Shown here one piece after another: positions 19,243-29,254 of a stretch of DNA of 64,000 nt. Source of the stretch: Betaproteobacteria bacterium (GTDB taxonomy: Bacteria; Pseudomonadota; Gammaproteobacteria; Burkholderiales; Burkholderiaceae); NCBI GenBank assembly GCA_009927445.1, contig RFMZ01000267.1, forward strand, positions 20,005 through 84,004. Direction: 5' to 3'. The stretch's first letter is position 1. Every line of letters starts with the position of its first letter. Below the pieces are notes generated by a model. It saw nothing but the letters and a program-made list of their open reading frames with translations, ran no database searches and had not been told where the DNA came from. A program made the translations under genes and the position numbers.

Positions 19243-20037
19243 TTAAGGGGGGGCTTGATAACCAATACCACGAGAAATTTGTAAAGCTGTGTCAACTAAG
19301 GCTTTAGTCCAATCGCGGTTGATTCGATCGGTCGGTGCGCTAATGGAGAGTCCTGCCACCATGGTATTGGAGTCATCATAGATACCCGCAGCAATACAAC
19401 TAACCCCTAGTTCAAGCTCTTCATCATCATTGGCGGTACCATTTTTTTGGACCTCTTGTAGCTCTTTTTCAAGAGCTTGGATTTGCGTAATGCTATTTCT
19501 GGTATGTCCGGCAAGGCCTGTACGGGAGGCGTAGGTTCGGACTTTTTGGGTATCGTCTTGAGCTAGAAAGAGCTTGCCAACCGAAGTTAGATGTAAGGGG
19601 GCTCGCCCACCGATGGCGCGCACAACTTGCATACCTGAGCGTTCACTATACGCGCGGTCGATATAAATAATTTCGTCTCCTTGACGCAAAGAAAGATTAA
19701 CTGTTTGATTCGTTAACTTATGCAGCGCCCGCATAGGCAACTGAGCCGCGTCACGCACGGATAGGCGTGCTTTGACTAGAGTTCCTAATTCAAGTAACCT
19801 TAGTCCTAAACGATAAGAGCCTCCTTCGCTTCTATCAACTAGGCGACAGGCGACCATATCATTCAAAATGCGGTGAGCCGTAGAAGGGTGTAAGGATGTT
19901 TTTTCGGAGAGAATTTTTAAGCTACAGGCATCATCTGAAGTAGCTAAGACATCAAGCAGATTCATCATCCGTTCAATCACTTGAATCGCGGTCTTACCTG
20001 TTGTTGCTGGCACACGTGTTTGGTCTTTAGTCGTCAT
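19243..20037 (-). CDS. IclR-family transcriptional regulator
   Basis: A 264-residue regulator: N-terminal winged HTH (about 18-80, SLKILSEKTSLHPSTAHRILNDMV) and C-terminal IclR effector domain (QGDEIIYIDRAYSERSGMQVV, then LHLTSVGKLFLA and GVSCIAAGIYDDSN). IclR proteins sense small carboxylates or aromatics and repress or activate catabolic genes. The ModA-like gene follows it in an apparent two-gene unit. No catabolic gene directly adjoins, so its target may be elsewhere. A run of 12-bp repeats lies upstream of its start. Confidence 0.92.
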   Translation of the reverse strand: MTTKDQTRVPATTGKTAIQVIERMMNLLDVLATSDDACSLKILSEKTSLHPSTAHRILNDMVACRLVDRSEGGSYRLGLRLLELGTLVKARLSVRDAAQLPMRALHKLTNQTVNLSLRQGDEIIYIDRAYSERSGMQVVRAIGGRAPLHLTSVGKLFLAQDDTQKVRTYASRTGLAGHTRNSITQIQALEKELQEVQKNGTANDDEELELGVSCIAAGIYDDSNTMVAGLSISAPTDRINRDWTKALVDTALQISRGIGYQAPP

Positions 20038-20131
20038 TTAGGTATTGTAGCGATAATTTTTTTAATTGCACATCATGAAATATGGGTATTGTTGCGAAAT
20101 ATTTACATGGACGTAGGGGGCGAAGTTGACA

Positions 20132-20205
20132 GAGTTAATGAAGGCGTTAATGATAGCGTCAATCAATACGTCAATCAATGCGCCAATCAATACGTCAGAA
20201 TCAAT
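20132..20205. repeat. 12-bp tandem repeat, six units
   Basis: Units start at 20132, 20144, 20156, 20168, 20180 and 20192 (the last two bases longer). Core pattern is GCGTCAATCAAT with alternation of G/A at position 1. Read on the plus strand the units encode VNxx tetrapeptides, but there is no sign of a real gene. They lie upstream of the IclR gene, beside the end of pyrD. Confidence 0.85.
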
Positions 20206-20240
20206 TACATCCAAGGGTTATAGGGACGTAAGTGGCGACT

Positions 20241-21269
20241 TCAAGGTTTCAGAGCGTTGATACAGTCTTTAATTAATTGTGGGCCTTCATAAATCAAGCC
20301 ACTATAAATTTGAATCACTTTTGCACCAAAATTTTTCTTTTGGAGTGCGTCGGTACCGGTATGAATTCCACCAACCCCAATGATTGGGGTTCGGCCCTCT
20401 AGCAGTCGATAAAAAGTTGTCACAATGTGGTTCGATAAATCTTTGATGGGCTTGCCGGAGAGGCCTCCTGATTGGTGGTGATCGATTTCTGATTGAACGT
20501 TTTCCCGGCTAATGGTGGTGTTGGTTGCAATCAGCGCATCCATCTCAAAGCGTTCAAGAAGATTCGCAATTTCGATGATTTGACCAGGCTCTAAGTCCGG
20601 TGCAATTTTTAAAAAGAGGGGAATTTTTTTCCCGTATTGCTCGCTCAGAAGTGTTCTTTCTTGGGTGAGTTCGAGCAGTAGTTTCTCGAGTCCTTGGCTA
20701 TTTTGAAGTTGGCGTAAATTCTTCGTATTCGGTGAAGAAATATTGATAGTGACATAGGAGGCCACCTCATAAACGGCTCGCAGACAAATTAAATAATCGC
20801 TATTTGCATCAGCCATTGGGGTCAGGGCATTTTTACCAATGTTCAGGCCAATCACCCCACCATTTTGGTAAAACGAAGAGCGTTTTACGCGTTCGACACA
20901 AGCTTGCACACCATCATTATTAAACCCCATCCGATTAATAATTCCAAAGGTTTTAGGTAGACGGAACATCCGCGGTTTGGGATTGCCACTTTGGGGCAGG
21001 GGTGTTACTGTACCAATTTCTAAAAAGCCAAATCCTAGCGTTGCTAAGGCATCGATAAAACGCCCATCTTTATCGAGTCCAGCGGCTAGGCCAACTGGAT
21101 TGGGAAGTTGCATACCGCATAGGGTCGTAGGTAATTGGGGAACTTTACCGACTAGGAAGCGAAGCAGGCCGCGTTGATATAGGAAATTTAAGGAGTGCAA
21201 AGCAAGGTGGTGCGCTTTTTCTGGGTCCAATTGAAATAGCAGTGGACGAAGGAGTGGAAATAAATTCAT
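20241..21269 (-). CDS. pyrD: Dihydroorotate dehydrogenase (quinone)
   Basis: A 342-residue class 2 enzyme that oxidises dihydroorotate to orotate with membrane quinone as acceptor, the fourth step of pyrimidine synthesis. Seen: the N-terminal helical membrane-attachment region (LLRPLLFQLDPEKAHHLAL), NPVGLAAGLDKDGRFID, the FMN-binding and catalytic region NISSPNTKNLRQLQ with the catalytic Ser, NTTISR, GGLSGKPI and the phosphate-binding GVGGIHTGTDA. It is the last gene of a minus-strand block with bpt, aat and a NUDIX gene; six bases separate it from bpt. Confidence 0.97.
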   Translation of the reverse strand: MNLFPLLRPLLFQLDPEKAHHLALHSLNFLYQRGLLRFLVGKVPQLPTTLCGMQLPNPVGLAAGLDKDGRFIDALATLGFGFLEIGTVTPLPQSGNPKPRMFRLPKTFGIINRMGFNNDGVQACVERVKRSSFYQNGGVIGLNIGKNALTPMADANSDYLICLRAVYEVASYVTINISSPNTKNLRQLQNSQGLEKLLLELTQERTLLSEQYGKKIPLFLKIAPDLEPGQIIEIANLLERFEMDALIATNTTISRENVQSEIDHHQSGGLSGKPIKDLSNHIVTTFYRLLEGRTPIIGVGGIHTGTDALQKKNFGAKVIQIYSGLIYEGPQLIKDCINALKP

Positions 21270-21275
21270 GCAGAG

Positions 21276-22052
21276 TTAGATGATTTTAGGATCTGAACTA
21301 ATTGGGTTCGAAGATATCAAGGGGCCCCATTGACCTGCAATTAAACCTTCGAGAGGTTGGAAATTGATTTTGTAGGACATCTTTTTACTTTCTTGAATAT
21401 AGTAGCCCAAGTATACATAAGGCAATTTTCGTATTTTAGCCTCATGAATTTGCCAAAGAATCCCAAAAGTTCCTAAGCTGGCTTGAGGAAGGCTAGTGTC
21501 ATAAAAGGTATAAACCGATGACAGCCCGTTTTGGACTATATCGATGACGCTGACCATGCGAAGAGTACCATTTTGGCGAAACTCGACGAGAAACGAATCG
21601 ATATGTGATTGGATTAAAAACTGCCGGTATTGATCCTCTTCATCCTCGATCGAATCGAACTCTTGGCCATCGAGCGGGTTACTATGACGACTATTTTGAT
21701 ATGCTTGGTAGAGTGCGAAATGTTCATCCTTAAATTCCAGTGGAGTCACTTGAGCAATTAAATCTGCGTGTTTTCGGATCGTACGTTGTTGGCTTCGCGT
21801 TGGCCGAAAATCATTCACAACGACGCGCGAGGCGATGCAGGCTTGACAATGATCACAGTAGGGGCGGTAGGTAAAGTGACCACTCCGTCGAAACCCGACT
21901 TGGATCAGTTCGCTATAGACTTTCGTTTGTATGAGTTGGGGTGGAGTTGCTACTTGCGAGCGGGCTTCATGCTGATCAAGATAGCTACAAGCATAGGGTG
22001 CTGTGGCATAAAACTGTAACGATTTAAATGGAAAGTCTTTGATATGTGTCAT
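21276..22052 (-). CDS. bpt: Aspartate/glutamate leucyltransferase (Bpt, ATE1-like)
   Basis: A 258-residue aminoacyl-tRNA-protein transferase of the bacterial ATE type, which adds leucine to N-terminal Asp or Glu and so marks proteins for ClpS-ClpAP. The N-terminal ATE domain has Cys22 in [12 protein letters not shown] and the [13 protein letters not shown] cysteine cluster; the C-terminal domain has [16 protein letters not shown], typical of the family. It lies 19 bases after aat, so both known bacterial N-degron transferases are encoded together. Confidence 0.95.
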   Translation of the reverse strand: MTHIKDFPFKSLQFYATAPYACSYLDQHEARSQVATPPQLIQTKVYSELIQVGFRRSGHFTYRPYCDHCQACIASRVVVNDFRPTRSQQRTIRKHADLIAQVTPLEFKDEHFALYQAYQNSRHSNPLDGQEFDSIEDEEDQYRQFLIQSHIDSFLVEFRQNGTLRMVSVIDIVQNGLSSVYTFYDTSLPQASLGTFGILWQIHEAKIRKLPYVYLGYYIQESKKMSYKINFQPLEGLIAGQWGPLISSNPISSDPKII

Positions 22053-22071
22053 GAGTAATAGGGGCAGTATC

Positions 22072-22809
22072 TTATTGTATCTCTAGTAAAACACTTTTAT
22101 CCCAATTCCACAGTGGTGCGGGGAGATCGATCTGACTTTCTAACCAATTTAAAAAATAATCTTGCGGGAGGGGCGATGCGCCAAGGGAAGCTAAATGACT
22201 TGTTTCTTGTTGGCAATCGATATAACGAATCCCCACCTGAACGCACCAAGCACACAAAGCTGCCAGGGCTAATTTTGAGGCATTATCAACGCGGGTAAAC
22301 ATCGATTCACCATACAGCATTTTGCCCAGGTTCACGCCGTATAAACCACCCACTAATTGACCGTCATACCAAGTTTCTACACTATGGGCTAGACCCATTT
22401 GGTGGAGTTCGCCATAGTATTCAATGATTGCAGGGGTAATCCAAGTATCACCGATTTCGCCGTTGCGAGGGCTATTCGCGCAGGCTTGTATCACTTCTTT
22501 GAAGGCGCAATCGACGCGGATTTCCCAAGACGGGTTAAGGAGTACAGCGCGGATAGTTTTTTTTAAACTTTGGCTGACTTTAAACTTGGATGTTTCTAAC
22601 ACCATTCTAGGGGAGGTACACCACCACATGACTGGACCTGGTCTGCTATACCAAGGAAAGATTCCCTGACGATAGGCTTCAATCAGGCGTTGCGTACTGA
22701 TCGATTCAGTCAGGGCGATGAGGCCACTGGGTATATTGGGGTCATTACTTGGAGCATTTTTGGGTGAGGGCAACGGCTCATCATCTAAAATCCAAGGGGT
22801 TACGGTCAT
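22072..22809 (-). CDS. aat: Leucyl/phenylalanyl-tRNA-protein transferase
   Basis: A 245-residue enzyme that attaches Leu or Phe to proteins with N-terminal Lys or Arg, generating ClpS-recognised N-degrons. Seen: [23 protein letters not shown], the [15 protein letters not shown] segment, [18 protein letters not shown] and [14 protein letters not shown], all signature stretches of Aat. Its ATG overlaps the stop of the NUDIX gene, and bpt follows, giving a compact N-end-rule module. Confidence 0.97.
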   Translation of the reverse strand: MTVTPWILDDEPLPSPKNAPSNDPNIPSGLIALTESISTQRLIEAYRQGIFPWYSRPGPVMWWCTSPRMVLETSKFKVSQSLKKTIRAVLLNPSWEIRVDCAFKEVIQACANSPRNGEIGDTWITPAIIEYYGELHQMGLAHSVETWYDGQLVGGLYGVNLGKMLYGESMFTRVDNASKLALAALCAWCVQVGIRYIDCQQETSHLASLGASPLPQDYFLNWLESQIDLPAPLWNWDKSVLLEIQ

Positions 22810-23375
22810 ACGGTAGAGCGTTGTGTGGGGTTAATATTCATGAGATAAGTAGGCATCACTTGATCAAACGTTATCGCCTGCTTTTTTTGATCGGCGAAAA
22901 AATGTTCTAGGGTCAGTTTCACGGTTAGAAAGGCGAGTTCATTCCAAGGAATTTCCGACTCACGAAATAATCGCACTTCGAGGCTTTCACTAGTCACTGG
23001 ACTAAAGCTTGCACTTGGCATATTGGCTAGGTAAAACCAGTGGATTTGGCCTATATGTGCAATGTTAACGATCGAAAAAAGGCTACCAATTTCGACGTCT
23101 GTTCCAGCTTCTTCTAAGGTTTCGCGGTAAGCACCTTGCGCACTTGTTTCATTTAATTCCAAAAATCCGGCGGGTAAAGTCCACAGTCCCTGACGTGGTT
23201 CTATAGCACGTCGACATAAGATAATTTGATCTTCCCACATCGGGATGGTGCCGACGACATTTTTTGGGTTTTGATAATGAATTTCTCCGCACTGTTGGCA
23301 TACGAAACGTTGGCGGTTATCGTTTTCTGGGATTTGTTGGCGCACAGAGTGGCCACACAGGGAGCAAAATTTCAT
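22806..23375 (-). CDS. NUDIX hydrolase with zinc ribbon
   Basis: A 189-residue protein with an N-terminal zinc ribbon (Cys4, Cys7, Cys26, Cys29) and a complete NUDIX box: Gly70, Glu76, Arg84-Glu85, Glu88-Glu89, Gly91. It should hydrolyse a nucleoside diphosphate linked to another moiety, with Mg. The layout resembles NudC-type and ADP-ribose-type enzymes, but it is much shorter than E. coli NudC and lacks its N-terminal domain, so the substrate is open. It overlaps aat by four bases and probably leads the aat-bpt-pyrD unit. Confidence 0.92.
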   Translation of the reverse strand: MKFCSLCGHSVRQQIPENDNRQRFVCQQCGEIHYQNPKNVVGTIPMWEDQIILCRRAIEPRQGLWTLPAGFLELNETSAQGAYRETLEEAGTDVEIGSLFSIVNIAHIGQIHWFYLANMPSASFSPVTSESLEVRLFRESEIPWNELAFLTVKLTLEHFFADQKKQAITFDQVMPTYLMNINPTQRSTV

Positions 23376-23405
23376 ATGGAATGTCGATCGATCGATTTCG
23401 AAGAA

Positions 23406-24059
23406 CTATTTTTGCACAGTTGCTGACTGAATCACAATGGGTTCACTAGGCACATCGGCCATTCGGTTCATGACAGTTGTTGGCGCAAATTTTATATTTT
23501 CAACAGTTTCAAAACCGGAGATGACCTTTCCAAAAACGGTATAGCCAAAGCCATCACGACTAGGATAATCGAGCATCGCGTTATCGCGTACATTAATAAA
23601 GAACTGGGCGGTTGCTGAATCTGGGTTATTCGTTCTAGCCATGGCAATCGTATATTTTGCGTTCTTGAGGCCATTTTGTGACTCGCTTGGAATAGGCGGT
23701 TTAGTTGGTTTTTCTTGTAATTCTTTAGTAAAGCCCCCACCTTGGATCATGAAGCCATTAATAACCCGGTGGAAAATGGTACCCGTATAAAAATTTGTAT
23801 TGACATAGTTGAGAAAATTTTCGACAGTTTTTGGAGCTTTTTCTGGTTCGAGTTCAACTACAAAATCTCCTTTAGTGGTTTTAAATAAAACCTTTGGTCC
23901 GGCGTAGACATTGGCACTACTGATGATTAGGCAAAGGCTCAGGGCTGGGATAGTGAACGCGTTCGTTAACGTTTTCTTTAGAGCTGTGATGATGCCTGGG
24001 AGTTGATTCGTAAGAAGCTGTTTGTTCGGTCGACCTAATGAAATAGAGTGAGCGCTCAT
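23406..24059 (-). CDS. ppiA: Periplasmic peptidyl-prolyl cis-trans isomerase (cyclophilin)
   Basis: A 217-residue cyclophilin. A hydrophobic export signal sits near residues 33-53 (IPALSLCLIISSANVYAG) after an unusually long polar lead; a start nearer the signal is possible but no better ATG was seen. The mature part carries TGTIFHRVINGFMIQGGGF, the IAMARTNNPDSATAQFFINV core and GYTVFGKVISG. It accelerates proline isomerisation in secreted proteins. It stands between the NUDIX gene and umuC on the same strand. Confidence 0.94.
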   Translation of the reverse strand: MSAHSISLGRPNKQLLTNQLPGIITALKKTLTNAFTIPALSLCLIISSANVYAGPKVLFKTTKGDFVVELEPEKAPKTVENFLNYVNTNFYTGTIFHRVINGFMIQGGGFTKELQEKPTKPPIPSESQNGLKNAKYTIAMARTNNPDSATAQFFINVRDNAMLDYPSRDGFGYTVFGKVISGFETVENIKFAPTTVMNRMADVPSEPIVIQSATVQK

Positions 24060-24131
24060 GAGTTGCTTTCAAGGGATAAATTGATTGATTGGTACTACAT
24101 ATTATTCACTATTTCAAAATTGCCCGTGAAA

Positions 24132-25451
24132 TTATGCATGGAGGTTTGCTAAAGCGTAGGGTATTTCAGTCCAGCGTGTTGTGAAATTCTGACTTTTTTG
24201 ATTAGCACGTAAGCGCCAGTGGCGTGCATTCCCAGCGATTAGTCCGGTACTTGCTAGGGTAACGGTATTAGCGCCATACCGTTGATTGAGTAGGTCCATC
24301 GTTTGCATGACTTGGGTTGATTGTTGTAAGTTGACTTGGCTAAATAGATCATTTTGATGCTGTGCTTGGTCTTGGAGTTCGGACAAAATAATGCCTGCTT
24401 TTTGATAGCGATAGCCTGATCTGAAAATATGTTTTAGTCCAAAGTGGGCTGCTTGTACAAGTCGACGGCTATCGGCTGTAGCAATCGATAGAGGAATCGT
24501 AATTTGTGGTTTATACGGTAGGCTATTTTTAGCAAAGGGGCTTGTACGAATAAAGACGGTGATCAATTGACAGGTACTTTGTTGCTGGCGTAATTTTTCT
24601 GCTGCGCGGCAGACATAACTTGCGATTGCTTCTTGCAATAGTTCAATTTTTTCAATGACTTGCCCAAAGCTTTTGCTAGAGATGATTTGTTGCTGTCTTG
24701 GCATATTCTTGAGGTCATTCATGTGTAGGCAGGAGATGCCATTGAGTTCATAAACTGTTCTGGCTAGGACCACGGAAAATCGTTGTCGAATCAACTCTGG
24801 ATTGGCATTTTGTAGGTCGTAGACTGTATGGATTTGTAGTTGATGTAATTGTGCGGACAGTTTGCGTCCGACGCCCCAGACTTCATCGACGGCAATTTTT
24901 TTTAGCCAATCGGTTTGGTCTTGGGGATGACAGGCTTCCCAAGAAAATACCCCAGTAAATTGCGGATTTTTTTTAGCGATATGATTGGCTAGTTTGGCCA
25001 GTGTTTTGGAAGGCCCGATACCGACGCAAGTCGGGAGTCGCAAGTATTGTAAGACGCGTTGTCGGATTTCTTGAGCATACGCAGTGAGGGGTGCTTGGTG
25101 TCCTGATAGATCTAAAAAACATTCATCGATCGAGTAGATTTCTTGTTGCGTTGCAAACTCCGATAGAACATGCATGAGGCGATCGCTCATATCGCCATAG
25201 AGTGTGTAGTTTGAGCTTAACCATTGGAGTTGATGGCTTTTGATAAAGTGTTTTGCCTCAAAAAAAGGTAGTCCCATTGGAATACCAAGAGCGCGGGCTT
25301 CTTGGCTGCGGGAGACGATACAGCCATCGTTATTCGAAAGAATAACGATGGGTTTCCCTTCTAATTTGGGGTTAAAGACGCGTTCACAGGAGACATAAAA
25401 GTTATTTCCGTCAACGAGTGCGATGGCTCGATCCGTGGGGAGTGCTTTCAT
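24132..25451 (-). CDS. umuC: DNA polymerase V catalytic subunit
   Basis: A 439-residue Y-family translesion polymerase. Catalytic acidic motifs: [16 protein letters not shown] (Asp14) and [30 protein letters not shown] and the helix-hairpin-helix [11 protein letters not shown] follow. Length is close to E. coli UmuC (422). The C-terminal region includes [15 protein letters not shown], compatible with a beta-clamp-binding motif (QxxLF type). Its ATG overlaps the umuD stop, so the two are translated together under one LexA-controlled promoter. Confidence 0.97.
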   Translation of the reverse strand: MKALPTDRAIALVDGNNFYVSCERVFNPKLEGKPIVILSNNDGCIVSRSQEARALGIPMGLPFFEAKHFIKSHQLQWLSSNYTLYGDMSDRLMHVLSEFATQQEIYSIDECFLDLSGHQAPLTAYAQEIRQRVLQYLRLPTCVGIGPSKTLAKLANHIAKKNPQFTGVFSWEACHPQDQTDWLKKIAVDEVWGVGRKLSAQLHQLQIHTVYDLQNANPELIRQRFSVVLARTVYELNGISCLHMNDLKNMPRQQQIISSKSFGQVIEKIELLQEAIASYVCRAAEKLRQQQSTCQLITVFIRTSPFAKNSLPYKPQITIPLSIATADSRRLVQAAHFGLKHIFRSGYRYQKAGIILSELQDQAQHQNDLFSQVNLQQSTQVMQTMDLLNQRYGANTVTLASTGLIAGNARHWRLRANQKSQNFTTRWTEIPYALANLHA

Positions 25452-25855
25452 GGTTTATGAACGACATGTGAGACAACTCCCCAAATTTCTAATTCTTGAC
25501 CTTCACATAAGATAATAGGGGCATATTGAGGATTTTCTGCTTGTAACCATGTTTGTCCACCTTGTTGGTAGAATCGTTTAACAGTAAATTCACCATCAAT
25601 GACAGCAATAACGACTTGCCCTGATTTGGCCTTTTTCGAGCGGTCTACGACTAGTAGGTCACCGTCATAAATACCAGCACCTTGCATCGAATCGCCTTGG
25701 ACGCGTAAAAAAAAGCTCGCTTCTGGATGAATTCCTAAGTATTGATTCAGGTCGAGTCGTTGATCGATATAGTCACTAGCGGGTGATGGAAAGCCTGCTG
25801 GAATCGCGTAGCTAAATAGGCGAGCGAATGGTGTTGGGTCGAGAGTTTTTATCAT
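25448..25855 (-). CDS. umuD: Polymerase V accessory protein, S24 autoprotease
   Basis: A 135-residue LexA-like S24 protein. The nucleophile Ser56 in GDSMQGAGI and Lys93 in FTVKRF form the Ser-Lys dyad. The self-cleavage bond is Ala20-Gly21 in [11 protein letters not shown], matching the Cys-Gly bond of E. coli UmuD. After RecA-stimulated cleavage the C-terminal fragment joins UmuC for mutagenic lesion bypass. It lies directly behind the LexA box at 25877-25892. Confidence 0.97.
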   Translation of the reverse strand: MIKTLDPTPFARLFSYAIPAGFPSPASDYIDQRLDLNQYLGIHPEASFFLRVQGDSMQGAGIYDGDLLVVDRSKKAKSGQVVIAVIDGEFTVKRFYQQGGQTWLQAENPQYAPIILCEGQELEIWGVVSHVVHKP

Positions 25856-25876
25856 GGCGCTTATTGAGTATTAATA

Positions 25877-25892
25877 CTGTTTATATATACAG
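25877..25892 (-). promoter_or_regulatory. LexA (SOS) box of umuDC
   Basis: CTGTTTATATATACAG fits the CTGT-N8-ACAG consensus exactly, and flanking TA/TA bases extend it to a near-perfect 20-bp site. It sits 22 bases before the umuD ATG and immediately downstream of the predicted -10 box, so bound LexA would block transcription. A LexA with E. coli-type specificity is implied. Confidence 0.92.
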
Positions 25893-25895
25893 TAT

Positions 25896-25924
25896 ATAAT
25901 AGATTCTTAATTTGATAAAAACAA
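25896..25924 (-). promoter_or_regulatory. umuDC promoter
   Basis: Read on the minus strand, TTGTTT (25919-25924) and TATTAT (25896-25901) are separated by 17 bases, a good sigma-70 promoter. The LexA box starts four bases after the -10. Confidence 0.6.
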
Positions 25925-26000
25925 TTAAATCAACTGCTTTACCATAGCAAAAAAGAAGCCAATGCGGCCAAGATTAATATGTCAAATTGAGACGACGATG

Positions 26001-26037
26001 AAAAAAACAAACCCCCGAGTATTGGAGTACTCGGGGG
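26001..26037 (-). terminator. Intrinsic terminator of acnB
   Basis: A perfect ten-base-pair stem (26012-26021 with 26028-26037, CCCCCGAGTA against TACTCGGGGG) encloses a six-base loop. On the minus strand it is followed by TTTGTTTTTTT. It lies 27 bases past the acnB stop and insulates umuDC from acnB transcription. Confidence 0.93.
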
Positions 26038-26063
26038 TCGTTCAAACGGTGTAAGACAATAAT

Positions 26064-28649
26064 TTAGACGGTTACGCCATCTGCTAAATCTTTAAATTCA
26101 CTAATTTGATCAAAGTTCATATAGCGATAGATCTCGCTCGATTGACTAATTAAAATATGGTGTTTTTCGAGATACTCTGCAGGCGTTGGGATTCTGCCAA
26201 GTAAGGCGCAGACTGCCGCTAGTTCAGCGGAAGCTAAATACACTTTTGTATCGATACCTAGGCGGTTTGGGAAGTTTCTCGTCGAGGTCGAAACGGCGGT
26301 TGAACCTTTGCGAATTTGTGCTTGGTTACCCATACAGAGTGAACAGCCAGGCATTTCCATCCGCGCGCCAGTTTTACCAAAGCTGCTGTAATAGCCTTCT
26401 TCCGACAAAATCATCGCATCCATTTTGGTTGGTGGGGCGACCCATAAGCGCGTTGGTAAATCATCACGCCCTTCCAAAATTTTGCTAGCGGCGCGGAAAT
26501 GGCCAATATTAGTCATACAGGAGCCGATAAAGACTTCGTCGATTTTATTACCTGCAACTTCGGAGAGAAATTTGACGTCATCTGGGTCATTTGGACAGGC
26601 CATAATTGGCTCCTTGATTTCTGCCAAATCAATTTCAATGACTGTGGCATATTCAGCATCTGGGTCGGCCTTGAGGAGTTCTGGCTTAGCGATCCAACTT
26701 TCCATGGCTTTAATACGACGGCCTAAAGTCCTTTTATCTTCGTAGTCATTGGCAATCATCCACTTCATGAGGGTGATATTTGAGCGGATATATTCAATGA
26801 TTGGCTCTTTATTGAGGTAGACCGTACAGCCGCCTGCAGAACGCTCGGCAGAGGCATCCGATAATTCGAAGGCTTGTTCGACTTTGAGATCTGGCAGGCC
26901 TTCAATTTCCAAAATTTTTCCAGAGAAAACGTTTTTCTTGCCTTTTTTCTCAACCGTTAAGTGGCCTTGTTTAATGGCATATAAAGGAATGGCATTGACT
27001 AAGTCGCGCAGAGTCACGCCAGGTTGCATTTCCCCTTTAAACCGGACTAAAACAGATTCCGGCATATCGAGTGGCATCACACCAGTCGCAGCACCAAAAG
27101 CGACTAGGCCAGAGCCTGCTGGGAATGAGATGCCAATTGGGAAGCGTGTGTGACTATCGCCCCCAGTACCGACCGTATCTGGCATTAAGAAGCGGTTCAT
27201 CCAGCTATGGATGATGCCATCACCAGGGCGTAGGGAGACGCCACCACGATTGGTCATGAAAGTCGGTAATTCACGATGGGTTTTGATATCAACGAGTTTT
27301 GGGTAGGCTGCTGTATGGCAAAAAGATTGCATCACTAGATCAGCTGAAAAACCTAAGCACGCTAAGTCTTTGAGTTCATCTCGAGTCATTGGTCCGGTTG
27401 TGTCCTGTGAGCCAATGGTGCTCATATGTGGCTCACAATAGGTACCTGGGCGAACTCCTTGACCTTCTGGAAAGCCACAAGCTCGGCCAACAACTTTTTG
27501 GGCCAGAGTAAAGCCTTTTTTACTTTCGATCGGGGCTTGGGGTAAGCGAAAGACGGTTGAGGCTGGCAGTCCAAGAGCTTTACGCGCTTTCATAGTTAGG
27601 CCACGGCCGATAATCAGTGGAATACGTCCACCCGCACGGACTTCATCAAAAATAACTTCAGAGCGCATGGTAAAACGAGTGATTTCTTTACCGTCTTTGA
27701 GAGCTTTGCCTTCAAATGGTCGAAGTTCAATCACATCACCCATTTCCATGTGGTTAACATCGAGCTCAATAGGCAGTGCACCAGCATCTTCCATCGTATT
27801 AAAAAAGATCGGGGCAATTTTTGCACCCATACAAACGCCCCCAAAGCGTTTGTTCGGGACAAAAGGAATATCCTGCCCGGTATACCAAAGAACGGAATTG
27901 GTGGCTGATTTACGCGAGGATCCTGTCCCGACAACGTCGCCTACATAGGCGATCAAGTGGCCTTTTTTCTTCAGTTCCTCAATTTGTTTGAGAGGACCTC
28001 TTTGGCCAGCCTCGTCGGCATGGATGCCAGGCCGAGGATTTTTAAGCATCGCTAAGGCGTGGAGTGGAATATCTGGGCGGCTCCAAGCATCTGGTGCTGG
28101 GGAGAGGTCATCGGTATTGGTTTCTCCGGTAACCTTAAAGATCGTTACAAATAAGCTTTTAGGAACTTCTGGTCGACTAGTAAACCATTCAGCATTCGCC
28201 CAGCTTTCTAGGACTTCTTTCGCATAGGCATTCCCTTTTTCGGATAACTCTTGAACATCATGAAAGAAATCAAACATCAATAAAGTTTTTTTCAGTGCAG
28301 CTGCAGCAGTTGGTGCACAGCTCGGTTCATTGAGTAAATCAATCAGCGGTTTAATGTTGTAACCACCTAGCATTGTTCCAAGTAATTCAGTGGCTTTGAT
28401 TGGGCTAAGTAAGGAGGATTTTTCTTGGCCGGTAGTAATTTTTGCTAAGAATTCAGCTTTGATTTTGGCGGCGTCATCAACCCCTGCTGGCACACGGTAG
28501 GTAATCATTTCAACGAGGGCGGCTTCTTCACCAGACGGTGGGTTTTTGAGTAATTCGACTAAAGCGGTAGTTTGTTGTGGTGATAGTGGAACTGGTGGGA
28601 TACCCAAGGCAGCGCGTTCAGCAACATGGGCACGATAAGCTTCTAACAT
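26064..28649 (-). CDS. acnB: Aconitate hydratase B
   Basis: An 861-residue aconitase of the AcnB type that isomerises citrate and isocitrate in the TCA cycle, with a [4Fe-4S] cluster. The N-terminal HEAT-like domain ([22 protein letters not shown]) and the swivel domain precede the catalytic domains, the order peculiar to AcnB. Cluster cysteines are in [12 protein letters not shown] and GCSLCMGNQ. The ATG is preceded by AGGAGAAAAAG. It is a single-gene unit with its own terminator. Confidence 0.98.
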   Translation of the reverse strand: MLEAYRAHVAERAALGIPPVPLSPQQTTALVELLKNPPSGEEAALVEMITYRVPAGVDDAAKIKAEFLAKITTGQEKSSLLSPIKATELLGTMLGGYNIKPLIDLLNEPSCAPTAAAALKKTLLMFDFFHDVQELSEKGNAYAKEVLESWANAEWFTSRPEVPKSLFVTIFKVTGETNTDDLSPAPDAWSRPDIPLHALAMLKNPRPGIHADEAGQRGPLKQIEELKKKGHLIAYVGDVVGTGSSRKSATNSVLWYTGQDIPFVPNKRFGGVCMGAKIAPIFFNTMEDAGALPIELDVNHMEMGDVIELRPFEGKALKDGKEITRFTMRSEVIFDEVRAGGRIPLIIGRGLTMKARKALGLPASTVFRLPQAPIESKKGFTLAQKVVGRACGFPEGQGVRPGTYCEPHMSTIGSQDTTGPMTRDELKDLACLGFSADLVMQSFCHTAAYPKLVDIKTHRELPTFMTNRGGVSLRPGDGIIHSWMNRFLMPDTVGTGGDSHTRFPIGISFPAGSGLVAFGAATGVMPLDMPESVLVRFKGEMQPGVTLRDLVNAIPLYAIKQGHLTVEKKGKKNVFSGKILEIEGLPDLKVEQAFELSDASAERSAGGCTVYLNKEPIIEYIRSNITLMKWMIANDYEDKRTLGRRIKAMESWIAKPELLKADPDAEYATVIEIDLAEIKEPIMACPNDPDDVKFLSEVAGNKIDEVFIGSCMTNIGHFRAASKILEGRDDLPTRLWVAPPTKMDAMILSEEGYYSSFGKTGARMEMPGCSLCMGNQAQIRKGSTAVSTSTRNFPNRLGIDTKVYLASAELAAVCALLGRIPTPAEYLEKHHILISQSSEIYRYMNFDQISEFKDLADGVTV

Positions 28650-28793
28650 CTTTTTCTCCTGAAAATATCAATATGGTGAATGGCTTAGATCTTGGTATTG
28701 TTGATTACTTGGTCGAGGCAATACAGCATAGTCTGAAGCATCCTCTTCTATTGTAAGCCCAGTTAGGTTAGGGAATTAGAATTTTTCAAGAAT

Positions 28794-29150
28794 TCAGGTA
28801 TCAAATTCTGTACCGGGGTACTCGCCATATTGATTTGTAGTAGGTGAGCCCGTTTTGATAGTCCAATAAATCATGATGATGGCGCCAATCAGTGGTACTG
28901 CGATGATGAGTATCCACCAGCCAGATCGATTAATATCGTGCAAGCGACGAACTTGCACGGCCAAGTTCGGCAAAAAGAGTGCGAGGGTAATGATGCCCGT
29001 AATAGCTCCTTGTTGTTCGATGAAGGTACCGGCGGCTAGATTGACTAAAATAACAAATAAAAAGAACCACCAATACTCTGAGCGGGATGCTCGGCCATTA
29101 AAATTAGCGTATTTGATAAAACAAGTATGAATAGCTTGATGAAATTGCAT
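28794..29150 (-). CDS. DUF805 membrane protein
   Basis: A small inner-membrane protein of 118 residues when started at the ATG at 29150, which has AGGGG seven bases upstream; a TTG at 29171 is weaker. It opens MQFHQAIHTCFIKYANFNGRASRSEYWWFFLF, the characteristic DUF805 entry (aromatic, NFxGRxxRxEYW), then has membrane segments and VRRLHDINRSGWWILI. The function of DUF805 is unknown. It ends GEYPGTEFDT. It stands alone, divergent from the MAPEG gene. Confidence 0.9.
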   Translation of the reverse strand: MQFHQAIHTCFIKYANFNGRASRSEYWWFFLFVILVNLAAGTFIEQQGAITGIITLALFLPNLAVQVRRLHDINRSGWWILIIAVPLIGAIIMIYWTIKTGSPTTNQYGEYPGTEFDT

Positions 29151-29254
29151 ATAAACCCCTGATATTTGCAAACCTTAACAAAATTGTAAATTTTGCCGTT
29201 TAATAATTGATGTTTTACTGTACATGAAACATTTATACAGAGGAGAAAAATCAG

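Noticed and set aside
19981..20223. Plus-strand open frame of about 80 codons with VNxx repeats
   Set aside because: It consists of the 12-bp tandem repeat read in a 3n frame, overlaps the IclR gene start on the other strand and has no convincing ribosome site. It is a by-product of the repeat.
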